DNA of 64,000 bases from contig NZ_CP076039.1 of the NCBI RefSeq assembly GCF_014529625.1, positions 3,968,001 to 4,032,000 on the forward strand, read 5' to 3'. Below, in pieces: positions 18,691 through 27,205 of the stretch. Numbering within the stretch: position 1 is the first letter of the stretch; each line of letters opens with the position of its first letter. The position numbers and the translations under genes were made by a program. Source of the stretch: Candidatus Pelagisphaera phototrophica (GTDB lineage Bacteria; Verrucomicrobiota; Verrucomicrobiia; Opitutales; Opitutaceae). Below the pieces are notes generated by a model, which was not told the origin of the DNA, searched no databases, and saw only the letters and a list, made by a program, of their open reading frames with translations.

Positions 18691-20289
18691 CTAGTCTTGC
18701 AGAGCACCTTTATAACGAAGGGCGATCAGTCCAGCGATCAATAAAGCGCCCCAGCAAACCGCGACAAACCAATCTCCTTTCTGGGTATAAAAGGTCTCTC
18801 GCCCTTTCCACCGCTTGTCTCGATCGACTTTCCAGGTCGTACCACCAGAAAACCAAATTTTGCCCTCCTCGTCGAGGAGTTCATCCCGTACGTTACCGTA
18901 TTCGTCGATCCACCCGGACCATCCGTCATTTCCTACACGAAACACAACTCTACGGTTTTCGACGGCTCTCAGAACCGAGTGGGCCATATGCTGGAAAGAA
19001 GCGGCGCTCTGACCATACCAGGCGCTGTTTGTGGCAACGAAGAGCATGCCCGCACCTTCAAGCGTGGACTTTCTGGCGAGACTGGGAAAGACGTCTTCAT
19101 AGCAAATGAGCGTTCCAATATTAATGGTTCGGCTCGGCATGGACAAGGGCAACAAGGAGACTCCCTCTCCCTGATACAGATCGCCCTCGATCGGCACTAT
19201 TTTTTCAATCCATGGCCAAACGCTCCGCAAAGGGATGTACTCGCCAAAAGGAACTAAGTGCCTTTTCGCGTAGTATTCTGGATACATTCCCCATTTCGGT
19301 CGAATCAAATACACTCCATTGTACCAAACTTCATCTGATTCTGCAACCAACGCTCCGGCAAAAATGGGGGTATCAATCTGCGTAGCTAATCGCTCGATCC
19401 AAGCCTGCATAATGGTGTCCCCTTTGATCGGATACGGCAAGGTCGCTTCCGGCCAGAAAACCAGATCCGGTTTCATCGGTGCCAGAAGCAGGGTGTTTTT
19501 TTCAATTTGATCCAGTATCTCTCTACTTAGAGAAGCGTCCCATTTTTCGTTTTGGGGAATCGCTGGCTGCATGGCAGCCGCTCTAAAGAGAGGCTCCCTA
19601 TCCTGTCCCGAAATGTGACGTGTCTGCAAGAAGGTCATGCTAACGAAAACAATGAGGGCCAGATAGAACTCTGGGCAAAACGTCTTGGTATCGGTTCGCG
19701 AATAACGGACGATACGCAGCATGTAGGCAGCCACGCCCGCATTGAGCAACGCCAGTCCAAACGAAATCCCCCAAGCACCCCAAAATACGGCGCTCTGCAG
19801 CATGATGGGCCGACTCCATTGACTCGCTGACAACGGTAACCAAGGAAAACCGGTAAAAACCCATCCTCTAATATGTTCGAGAACAACCCACAAAGCGGAG
19901 GTTCCGATCGCGAAGGGAAGGCCCATCCAAGGACCCTTTCCGAGGAGGCGCTTACTCAACCAAAAAGTCCCCACGCACCAGAGCATAAAATGCAGCCCCA
20001 CTACTCCCGAGAGAAGCGCCAAACCCATCCACGTCACATGACTTAGCCAAAAGATAAGGATAAACCACGCCACCCAACCGGCTAAGAGCCCCGTCCAGGC
20101 AACCTGCTTTAAAGTAGGCCCCATACGGAACCAGATCAGAAAGGGAATCAGCACGACAAATCCCGCTTCCGGAAAGTCGTACGGAGGGAACGCTCCGACA
20201 TAGAAAACAATGGTCAATACGAAGGCCGCAACCTGGGCGATCTTACTCCGATTCGCCACCATCCACTTTGCCATTTCGCTGATCCACAT
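18691..20289 (-). CDS. lnt: Apolipoprotein N-acyltransferase
   Basis: The 532-residue inner-membrane enzyme adds the third acyl chain to lipoproteins. The N-terminal half contains about seven hydrophobic helices with an early PPYDFPEAGF motif. The second half is the nitrilase-like domain with catalytic Glu in FWPEATLPYP, Lys in YYAKRHLVPFGEYIPLR and Cys in LICYEDVFP. A last membrane helix lies near the C-terminus (WFVAVCWGALLIAGLIAL). The length is typical of Lnt. The alternative start at 20274 (MAKW) removes five residues. The gene is convergent with the carbonic anhydrase-like gene. Confidence 0.92.
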   Translation of the reverse strand: MWISEMAKWMVANRSKIAQVAAFVLTIVFYVGAFPPYDFPEAGFVVLIPFLIWFRMGPTLKQVAWTGLLAGWVAWFILIFWLSHVTWMGLALLSGVVGLHFMLWCVGTFWLSKRLLGKGPWMGLPFAIGTSALWVVLEHIRGWVFTGFPWLPLSASQWSRPIMLQSAVFWGAWGISFGLALLNAGVAAYMLRIVRYSRTDTKTFCPEFYLALIVFVSMTFLQTRHISGQDREPLFRAAAMQPAIPQNEKWDASLSREILDQIEKNTLLLAPMKPDLVFWPEATLPYPIKGDTIMQAWIERLATQIDTPIFAGALVAESDEVWYNGVYLIRPKWGMYPEYYAKRHLVPFGEYIPLRSVWPWIEKIVPIEGDLYQGEGVSLLPLSMPSRTINIGTLICYEDVFPSLARKSTLEGAGMLFVATNSAWYGQSAASFQHMAHSVLRAVENRRVVFRVGNDGWSGWIDEYGNVRDELLDEEGKIWFSGGTTWKVDRDKRWKGRETFYTQKGDWFVAVCWGALLIAGLIALRYKGALQD

Positions 20290-20379
20290 CGGCGGACAAA
20301 GCAGCCCGAATTCCTTTTCTTAGCAAGAAATTACGCTTCCCGACATTGACGAACCCCTATCGCTACACAAGTTAGAGGC

Positions 20380-20622
20380 ATGGCAACGTACCTCTATGAG
20401 ACAATTCCCGATTCTGACTCCGAAGAACCTGTCCGGTTTGAGTACCAGCAAAGCATGAATGACGCGCCTTTGACAAACCACCCAACCACGGGGGTGCCCG
20501 TAAAACGTGTCATTACAGGCGGATACGGATTCAACGTGACTGGAAGCGTGCAGAGTGCTCTGGTGCCATCCGCTGGAGAGAGCTGTTGCCAGCAGGGTGG
20601 ATGCGGCTGCTCCTACAACTAG
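20380..20622 (+). CDS. FmdB-like small protein without the zinc-ribbon cysteines
   Basis: The 80-residue product follows the FmdB plan MxTYxYE...F...QSMxDxPLTxxPxTxxPVxRVI(T/S)GGYGF. The four cysteines that form the zinc ribbon in ordinary FmdB proteins are absent: the first pair is replaced by IPDSDSEEP and the second by NHPTTG. A new cysteine/glycine-rich tail (CCQQGGCGCSYN) closes the protein and could bind metal. The role of FmdB-like proteins is poorly known. The stop is followed one base later by the GTG start of the glycosyltransferase gene, so they are co-expressed. Confidence 0.7.
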   Translation: MATYLYETIPDSDSEEPVRFEYQQSMNDAPLTNHPTTGVPVKRVITGGYGFNVTGSVQSALVPSAGESCCQQGGCGCSYN

Positions 20623-20623
20623 A

Positions 20624-21781
20624 GTGTCACCACAAAACCAGACTCCTCCCAAGCCATTCAAGATCTGTCTTGTAGAGCCCTTCTTTACCGGATCACACCA
20701 ACGCTGGGCCAACGAATTCGCTAGTCGTTCTAGACATCGGATAGACATTCTCTCCCTGCCTGGGTGCCACTGGAAGTGGCGTATGCATGGAGCCGCCGTA
20801 ACAATGGCGGAAAAATACCGAGCCCATGGAATTCAATACGATGCCATTGTAGCCAGCGATATGCTCGACCTGACCGTGTTTCTCTCCTGTCTAAGGGATG
20901 AAACGGCTCGTACTCCGGTTGCGGTCTATTTCCATGAAAACCAGTTACTCTATCCCTGGTCCCCAAGGGACTCTGATACAAAGAAAGGACGAGACCTCCA
21001 CTACGCGTTTATCAACTATTCCAGTGCCTTGGCAGCAGATGCGACCTACTTCAACTCCAACTATCATCGTACGTCGTTTCTAGACGCCTTACCCAATTTC
21101 CTAAAACGATACCCGGATTTCCAAAACTTGGATACGGTTTCAACTATTCGACACAACGCATCGACCCTTTGGCTAGGTATGGATCTGAAGGCACTCGACT
21201 CATTCCGCTGTCCAAATCGAGGGAAAATGGCAGACAAGCCACTGATCGTTTGGAACCATCGCTGGGAGTACGACAAAAACCCCATCGGCTTCTTTCGAAT
21301 ATTGTACGGTCTTGTCGAACAAGGGATCGATTTTGATTTGGCTTTGCTAGGAGAGGGCTTCGAAGAAGAACCTCCTTATTTCAAGGAAGCAAAAGAAAGG
21401 CTCGGCAACCAAATCGTGCAATATGGGAAAGTTCCTCTCTTCTCGGACTACGCTCGCCTGCTATGGGAGGCGGACATTTCCCTAGTCACGTCTCGACAGG
21501 ACTTCTTCGGCCAAAGCGTGGTGGAGTCAATACACTGCGGGTGCCACCCCATCCTACCCAATCGGCTTGCCTACCCCAATCATCTGGAGCCCAGCCAATG
21601 GTCACAGAACTTCTATGAAACAGAAGACGAAGCGCGACGCTTGACGATAGAACTGATCCAAAGCGGGGCTTGGAAAAAGCCTTTTCAGGGAGCAAGCCTA
21701 GTATCGCACTATGATTGGAGCAATCAGACGCGTATCTACGATTCTTGCCTGGACCAGCTTGCTCAGCTGAGGAAGTCCTAG
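20624..21781 (+). CDS. tRNA-queuosine alpha-mannosyltransferase-like glycosyltransferase
   Basis: Counting from GTG 20624 this is a 385-residue GT-B enzyme. The N-terminal domain (ICLVEPFFTGSHQRWANEF, LPGCHWKWRMHGAAVTMA, YFHENQLLYPW, HYAFINYSSALAAD) is the DUF3524 signature of QTMAN/GTDC1, which mannosylates queuosine in tRNA-Asp. The C-terminal half has the group-1 glycosyltransferase elements (WNHRWEYDKNP, LLGEGF, SRQDFFGQSVVESIHCGC with the sugar-nucleotide Glu). GTG 20624 directly follows the FmdB-like stop codon; the longer open frame from 20555 overlaps that gene and is not needed. No queuosine synthesis genes are in the window. Confidence 0.85.
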   Translation: MSPQNQTPPKPFKICLVEPFFTGSHQRWANEFASRSRHRIDILSLPGCHWKWRMHGAAVTMAEKYRAHGIQYDAIVASDMLDLTVFLSCLRDETARTPVAVYFHENQLLYPWSPRDSDTKKGRDLHYAFINYSSALAADATYFNSNYHRTSFLDALPNFLKRYPDFQNLDTVSTIRHNASTLWLGMDLKALDSFRCPNRGKMADKPLIVWNHRWEYDKNPIGFFRILYGLVEQGIDFDLALLGEGFEEEPPYFKEAKERLGNQIVQYGKVPLFSDYARLLWEADISLVTSRQDFFGQSVVESIHCGCHPILPNRLAYPNHLEPSQWSQNFYETEDEARRLTIELIQSGAWKKPFQGASLVSHYDWSNQTRIYDSCLDQLAQLRKS

Positions 21782-21789
21782 TTTTAAGG

Positions 21790-22401
21790 ACCTGCCCGAT
21801 TCCATTACGAAAGCTCCATATAGGTGCTTTAACATGTAGTTGTGTCGAACGTATCCATACCCGTCTGTACCCCAGTTGACCCCCATATGTTCTTGAATGT
21901 AAAGAGTTACATCTTACAGTCTTCGGTTGGTGCTTCTAAAGCCAACAAGTGTAACCGCATGGCCATAATTTCCCCGAGGGGTTTGACCATCCAGAAAGGC
22001 CGCCCTTCTAATCGACCAAGAAGAGGGCCAGCCCATTCCGACAACGACCGGCCACCGTGGATTCAACGTATGCACGATATTACCCAAAAAGATATTCTTG
22101 TCTCTTCCCGGCATGGCAAACGCCCGGATAACTGAGCGAACACGGGCTTTCTGGATGATCTCGCTCGAAACGATTTGCTAGAACGCTCGATCGTATTCCC
22201 TCATGCTATGTGCGGAGGAAAGCAGCAAGTTCCTTTGCTCAGGATTGAAACTGGTGTCAATAAGCTCATCAAATTCCCGATTGAGCTCCGCAAACATGCG
22301 ATTATGGTTTTCCAACAGGGTATCATCCGAGTTCTCAGAAATTCTCCAACAATGGACCTCACGAGACCGTAGGTGATTCAGTCCTACCTTCGCGAATTGC
22401 C
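21790..22401 (-). pseudogene. Remnant of a papain-like (C1A) cysteine peptidase
   Basis: One minus-strand frame retains protein-like sequence across 600 bases: NRMFAELNREFDELIDTSF, then NLLLSSAHSMREYDRAF, an amber codon, VVVGMGWPSSW, GNYGHAVTLVGFRS with the C1 active-site His, an ochre codon, and GVNWGTDGYGYVRHNYML. The last piece corresponds to the NSWGxxWGxxGYGYxxYxY block of papain-like enzymes, but the catalytic Asn and its SW partner are lost (EHMGVNWG). No cysteine-bearing QGxCxAF block is present upstream, where dgt begins. Two internal stops and missing catalytic residues show a decayed gene, 5'-truncated against dgt. Confidence 0.62.
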
Positions 22402-22415
22402 AAAGGCAAAATGCT

Positions 22416-23699
22416 CTAGTCTAGGTCGATGATCGAAGCGTATTCGGGATCGTAAAGACGCTTGTGAATTCTCAACGCCTGACCATCCGTCAAGCTGGCT
22501 AGGAAGTCCCGAGCGACCAACCGTTGCTTTTCGGGGTCTTCCGTTGCTTGCTTCATCCAAATCGCCTGCTGTTCCGGAAGAATCTTGGATCTCGGCTTTT
22601 CAGACTCCAAATACGAATCCGACAAGGCTCGAAACAAATCCTCCAAAACGCGATCTCCCTTATAGTCCATCTGCTGAAGCGGTGCTGACCTAAAAATAAG
22701 GTCTAGGGCCACTCGCTTGAAGAAGCGGGCCGTTCGTTTTGCCTCCGAATTCACTTCCAAGGAGAACGCATACCGGTTTGTAACTCCCGACAAAGGACTT
22801 TCACGAGGAACGAGACGGCAGGACCGAATAAAGTCGCCTATCTTGACCCCGAAAACCGCTTCGAGCCGGTCTTTTCGGATATCATTAACGAAAGCGTCAA
22901 ACAAGGGTTGCGACTCGGCATCGAGACCTTCTCTTGCCGCCCAACGCTCAAGCCGTTCCAAACTAAGGAAACCGGCTCGGACGCCGTCGACGATATCGTT
23001 GATACAATAAGCAGTATCATCCGCCCAGTCCATTATCTGGCACTCCAGACTAGCCATCTTTCGAAACGCCCCATCCACTTGCGCTCCCTTACGATCAATG
23101 TCTTTCTCGTGTACAAATTCTCGATACACACGTTGAAAGTCGTATATGAAGTGGTTTCGAGGCCGATCCCTTTCTGAAAACGAAGACTTGTATTTCAGAA
23201 TGCCGTCGAGAAATGCCCTCGTAGGAGAAATACCCCTTTGCTTGCCACTTGAATGGTACAGCGTATCCGTGATCAAACGCAAGGTTTGAGCATTCCCTTC
23301 AAATCCGCCAATGTCGTAAAACAAACGGTGGAGCGTTCGCTCACCGCCATGACCAAAAGGCGGATGGCCCAGATCGTGGCTCAAGCAGCAGGCCTCAACC
23401 AAATCCGAATCGATGTAGAAGTCGTCGTTTAAATACTTCGAGTCGCTTTGCAGGAAATGGCAGATCGATCGACCAATCTGGGCAACCTCAATGGAATGGG
23501 TCAGCCGCGTACGGTAAAAATCGTACTCTCCCGAAAGATAGACCTGGGTTTTGGATTGAAGCTTTCTGAAGGCTGATGAATGGATGATCCGGTCCCTATC
23601 AACCTGAAAAGGCGTTCGGTAGTCATCTGGTCGCTTCCCTCCAACGAGTGGCTCAAAATCGTAATCGGAATAGAAGGAGTTTTTCGACATTTCCCTCAA
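22416..23699 (-). CDS. dgt: dGTP triphosphohydrolase-family HD protein
   Basis: The 427-residue HD-domain phosphohydrolase has the dGTPase landmarks: HSSAFRKLQSKTQVYL, RTRLTHSIEVAQIGRSI, CCLSHDLGHPPFGHGGE with the HD pair, then GFEGNAQTLRLI and MDWADDTAYCINDIVDG with the final metal Asp. It would split dGTP (or related dNTPs) to nucleoside and triphosphate and so limit the dNTP pool. A second in-frame ATG at 23690 would drop three residues. It lies 109 bases downstream of glyA on the same strand. Confidence 0.9.
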   Translation of the reverse strand: MREMSKNSFYSDYDFEPLVGGKRPDDYRTPFQVDRDRIIHSSAFRKLQSKTQVYLSGEYDFYRTRLTHSIEVAQIGRSICHFLQSDSKYLNDDFYIDSDLVEACCLSHDLGHPPFGHGGERTLHRLFYDIGGFEGNAQTLRLITDTLYHSSGKQRGISPTRAFLDGILKYKSSFSERDRPRNHFIYDFQRVYREFVHEKDIDRKGAQVDGAFRKMASLECQIMDWADDTAYCINDIVDGVRAGFLSLERLERWAAREGLDAESQPLFDAFVNDIRKDRLEAVFGVKIGDFIRSCRLVPRESPLSGVTNRYAFSLEVNSEAKRTARFFKRVALDLIFRSAPLQQMDYKGDRVLEDLFRALSDSYLESEKPRSKILPEQQAIWMKQATEDPEKQRLVARDFLASLTDGQALRIHKRLYDPEYASIIDLD

Positions 23700-23808
23700 G
23701 TGAAGACTCCGTATTCGTAGGACCTAGCCACCAATCTCAGTGGCAAAAAGGAAGCTCGCTTCCGAAGCCGTTAATATTCTGCTTTGTCGTGCCCATACTT
23801 CTCAATTT

Positions 23809-25338
23809 CTATAGCGAAAAGTGGCTTATCAGGAATTCGACATCCAATTCTGGATACAATACGAATCGGTCTAGAAGGCTTTGCACACGAGCTCTTCCCT
23901 CCTCTACGACAGTTTCAGAGATATCGTATTTCACTTTGCTGGGCTGACCCGCATTTTTACCCTTAGTGAGTATTTTTGGCGTAGTACTTGAGAGTATGAG
24001 CTTAAAAATCGAAGCTATCTCTTTCATCTCCTCGGCTCCCATTCCCAATGATGTGATCGCGGGGGAACCAACTCGCAATCCACTCGTGTAGTGGGGGCCA
24101 TTGGGATCGAAAGGTAACGAGTTTCGGTTCAACGTAACGCCACATTCACGAACGGCGGCTTCCGCCTGTCGTCCGTTGAGACCGAACGGAGTCACGTCGA
24201 TCAGCAAGAGGTGGTTGTCGGTTCCACCCGTGCAGATCTTGAGACCTTCGTCGATCATGGCGTCCGCGATGGCTCGCGAATTATTCACCACGTTCTGCGC
24301 GTACTCTTTAAACTCAGTCTCGTTTGCTTCCTTAAAAGCAACTGCTTTGGCTGCCATAACGTGCGGCAGCGGTCCGCCAATCACGAGAGGACACCCTTTA
24401 TCAATATACTCAGCAAACTCCTTTTTACAAAGGATCACTCCACCACGAGGGCCTCGGAGTGTCTTGTGTGTGGTCGTTGTCACTACATCAGCAAACGGCA
24501 TCGGATTGTAGTCGCCCTCGAAAACACCCCCGGCAACCAGTCCTGAGAAGTGGGCCATATCAACCAACAGAACTGCTCCCACCTTATCAGCTATTTCCTT
24601 CATCCGACGGAAATCTACCTTTCTCGGATAGGCGCTATAACCCGCTAACAGGATCAATGGCTTGATCTCCAGTGCCTGAGCTTCCAGCTCATCGTAGTCG
24701 AGCAACCCGGTCTCCTTGCTGACTGAATAGTTGTAGGCATCAAAAAACTGGGCGGAAATGTTAAATCGATAACCGTGAGTCAAGTGGCCTCCGGAGTAGT
24801 AATCCAGTCCGAGCATTTTCTGATTACCCATCGCCGCGCGCACCTTGTTCCAATCCTCTCGGGACATTTTGGAAGGGTTGGCTTCACCCATTTCCTCGAT
24901 GAGAGGTGTGCCGACTCTAGCCTGCAGGATGGCCCAAAAAGCGATCAGGTTCGCATCCGCCCCCGAGTGAGGCTGCACATAAGCGTGCTCCGCATCAAAA
25001 AGCCGGCAGGCTTGCTCACAGGCTTCGCTCTCGATCGCATCGATGTTGTCGCAACCCGCGTAGTAGCGAGCCCCAGCGAATCCTTCCGCGTACTTGTCCG
25101 TAAGCAAATTGCCCATGGCCGCTTGAGTGTTCAGCGTGGTAAAATTCTCGGACGCAATGAGCTTGAGATTGCTGCGTTGGTCCTGGAGCTCTTTCACAAT
25201 CGATGCGGCGATCGGCGCGTTTACCGAGGCAACTTGTTGCAGGTTCGCAACATAGCTCAGCATGGCGGGATTCACTTCATCCGGCGAGCGGGACGAGAGA
25301 TATTCAGAGACAGGTGACGTCGTAGTCAGATTAGACAT
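23809..25338 (-). CDS. glyA: Serine hydroxymethyltransferase (long form)
   Basis: This PLP enzyme interconverts serine and glycine with tetrahydrofolate. Motifs include LIASENFTTLNTQAAMGN, YAEGFAGARYYAGC, VQPHSGADANLIAF, the TTTTHKTLRGPRGG lysine site and GLRVGSPAITSLGM. At 509 residues it is about 90 longer than the E. coli enzyme. The extra length is an N-terminal extension (about 40 residues), an insertion after GTPLIEEM where MGEANPSKMSREDWNKVRAA appears, and a C-terminal tail. Chlamydiae/Verrucomicrobia GlyA proteins are similarly long, so this is a lineage trait, not a fusion. The upstream 240 bases hold no obvious gene. Confidence 0.94.
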   Translation of the reverse strand: MSNLTTTSPVSEYLSSRSPDEVNPAMLSYVANLQQVASVNAPIAASIVKELQDQRSNLKLIASENFTTLNTQAAMGNLLTDKYAEGFAGARYYAGCDNIDAIESEACEQACRLFDAEHAYVQPHSGADANLIAFWAILQARVGTPLIEEMGEANPSKMSREDWNKVRAAMGNQKMLGLDYYSGGHLTHGYRFNISAQFFDAYNYSVSKETGLLDYDELEAQALEIKPLILLAGYSAYPRKVDFRRMKEIADKVGAVLLVDMAHFSGLVAGGVFEGDYNPMPFADVVTTTTHKTLRGPRGGVILCKKEFAEYIDKGCPLVIGGPLPHVMAAKAVAFKEANETEFKEYAQNVVNNSRAIADAMIDEGLKICTGGTDNHLLLIDVTPFGLNGRQAEAAVRECGVTLNRNSLPFDPNGPHYTSGLRVGSPAITSLGMGAEEMKEIASIFKLILSSTTPKILTKGKNAGQPSKVKYDISETVVEEGRARVQSLLDRFVLYPELDVEFLISHFSL

Positions 25339-25578
25339 GATGGAAGCATTTATAGTTTTAAAAAGTGGCTCTACCCAGGCGCTCGATAGAACCGCGAAGC
25401 TTCCTAGCGGTCAATCCCGCCTTACTCGCCAGTCGCAAAAAATAGGGGAACATCGAATGCAAAACCCGAAGAGGAAGTCAACCCATAGATAAACGCTGGC
25501 CGCGATACCTTTCCGCTCCAGACACACTTTGAGGCAAAAACGTTAGGTCAAACGGTAACAAAAGGACGTCGATTTCTC

Positions 25579-26943
25579 CTACTCAAGACCTACGACTTTC
25601 CGCTCGGTGACGGGCCACCACTGGGCGATCTTGTGGGCCAGCCGAACTACGAGTTTCGGATTCGATGTGGCGAGATTGTTTCTCTCGTGAGGGTCGATAT
25701 TCAAGTCAAACAATAGAGGTGCTGTCTCATCGGGAGGATATTTCATGCGTCCCGGTTGGCCGTCATACCGAAGCAAGAGTTTCTAATCGTCCTCAATTAC
25801 CCAACGATAGAGAAGAGAATCTTCGGGCTTGTGGACGTCTGCAATATCGTGAGCGAAGGCTTCGCCAAATATCGTGTCGCGACGGATTTTCTTTCCACTT
25901 TGGAGCGCGGGTAGCAAATTCATACCCGGCCAGTTATTTGGAACCTCAACGCCAGCGGCCGCGAGGATCGTAGGTGCAATGTCAATACTCGTACACAGTT
26001 CAGGACGATCGGTCGCGTCAATGCGATCCGGCCAGGAAAACAGGATCGGCGTACGCGTCCCCATCCCATAAGGGCTGCGTTTGGAATGAGCCGCGTATCC
26101 ATTCATATCTGTACTCTGAATCCAACCATTGTCACATACGTAAACGACCAGTGTGTTTTCGCGAAGCCCCTAAGCTTCTAGCTTCTCGAGAAGCTGCCCA
26201 CAAGCCTCATCGAACCACTCGCACATTGCATAATACTTGGCGACAAAATCGCCTAGACCCATCGCTTTGTACTTGTCTAACAAGCGCACCGGGGGCGTAT
26301 GGGGGGTGTGCGGCAGAAACGGAGCGTACCATACGAAGAACGGCTTTTCCTTTTCAACTGCCTCATCGATGAAGTCGAAAACCGGTTCCATTCCTTCGCG
26401 GCCAATTGTCAGGCCCGCATCTCCGTGACGACCTCGTGGCTTGGGAAAGCCCGCGGTCATACCATGCGTGAAACCGCCCCGCTGGTAAGAACCCTCCCAC
26501 CATTTGCCGCTCTGGTGACTCAGGTATCCCGCTTCGCCCAACAGTTCGGGAACGGTCGGCAGGTCATCGATGTGGGAAATAATTAGCTCTCGGGAATCCT
26601 TCCCCGTTTCCCTCGCTTGTCTGGCATTGGCTTCGGTTTCCGCCGGGTTATTTCCAGACGTTCGATGTTGGTGCGTATACAGCCCAGTTACTAGAGTCAT
26701 CAAAGACGGCCGACAAAGCGCGGTGGGAACATAGCCTCGCCGGAACCCCGCACTCTCACTCGCCAACCGATCAATGTGGGGCGTGTCAATTTGTTCGTGC
26801 CCCATGAAGCTGTAGTCCGTCCATGCCTGGTCGTCAGAGAGGATCAGCACAATGTTTGGCTTTTCAGCGGCCGCGGCCTCGACGGACCAAGCAGAATCAA
26901 CAATCACAAATGGGAGGGCTAGGATTAAGAATAAACGCATCAT
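25579..26943 (-). pseudogene. Secreted sulfatase interrupted by two in-frame amber codons
   Basis: A single frame from ATG 26943 to the stop at 25579 (455 codons) encodes a sulfatase with signal peptide, KPNIVLILSDDQAWTDY, the formylglycine site ALCRPSLMTLVTG (Cys77), HQSGKWWEG, VVYVCDNGWIQS and PDRIDATDRPELCTSIDIAP. TAG occurs at 26170-26172 (codon 258; LEEKLEA*GLRENTLVVY, where Gln/Lys/Glu is expected) and at 25783-25785 (codon 387; WVIEDD*KLLLRYDG, where Trp is standard). Both fit single transitions (CAG to TAG, TGG to TAG). Everything between is in register. TAG is an ordinary terminator in neighbouring genes, so the product is most likely truncated and inactive. Confidence 0.8.
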
Positions 26944-27205
26944 GTAAAATAACTATTCAAACTGACATCTCGAAGACCAATGATAAACTACCCACTGCTA
27001 ATTTTGTACCAAGTTTAGCACCGATCGTACTAGCAAATTCGGGACTCTTCACGGATAATGCACCCTGAGGGCCTGAATCCGTAAACAGATTTGCGACCGC
27101 ATCGACACCTTGCGGTAGAAGCATCAGCACCCATAATCACCTCGTTTTCAAAATTCTCTGCTGACGATATCCTGCCATTTCACTTTCAAGACCTAATAAA
27201 CCATT

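Noticed and set aside
20555-20623. Upstream start of the mannosyltransferase gene
   Set aside because: It lies inside the FmdB-like gene; GTG 20624 directly after that stop fits better.
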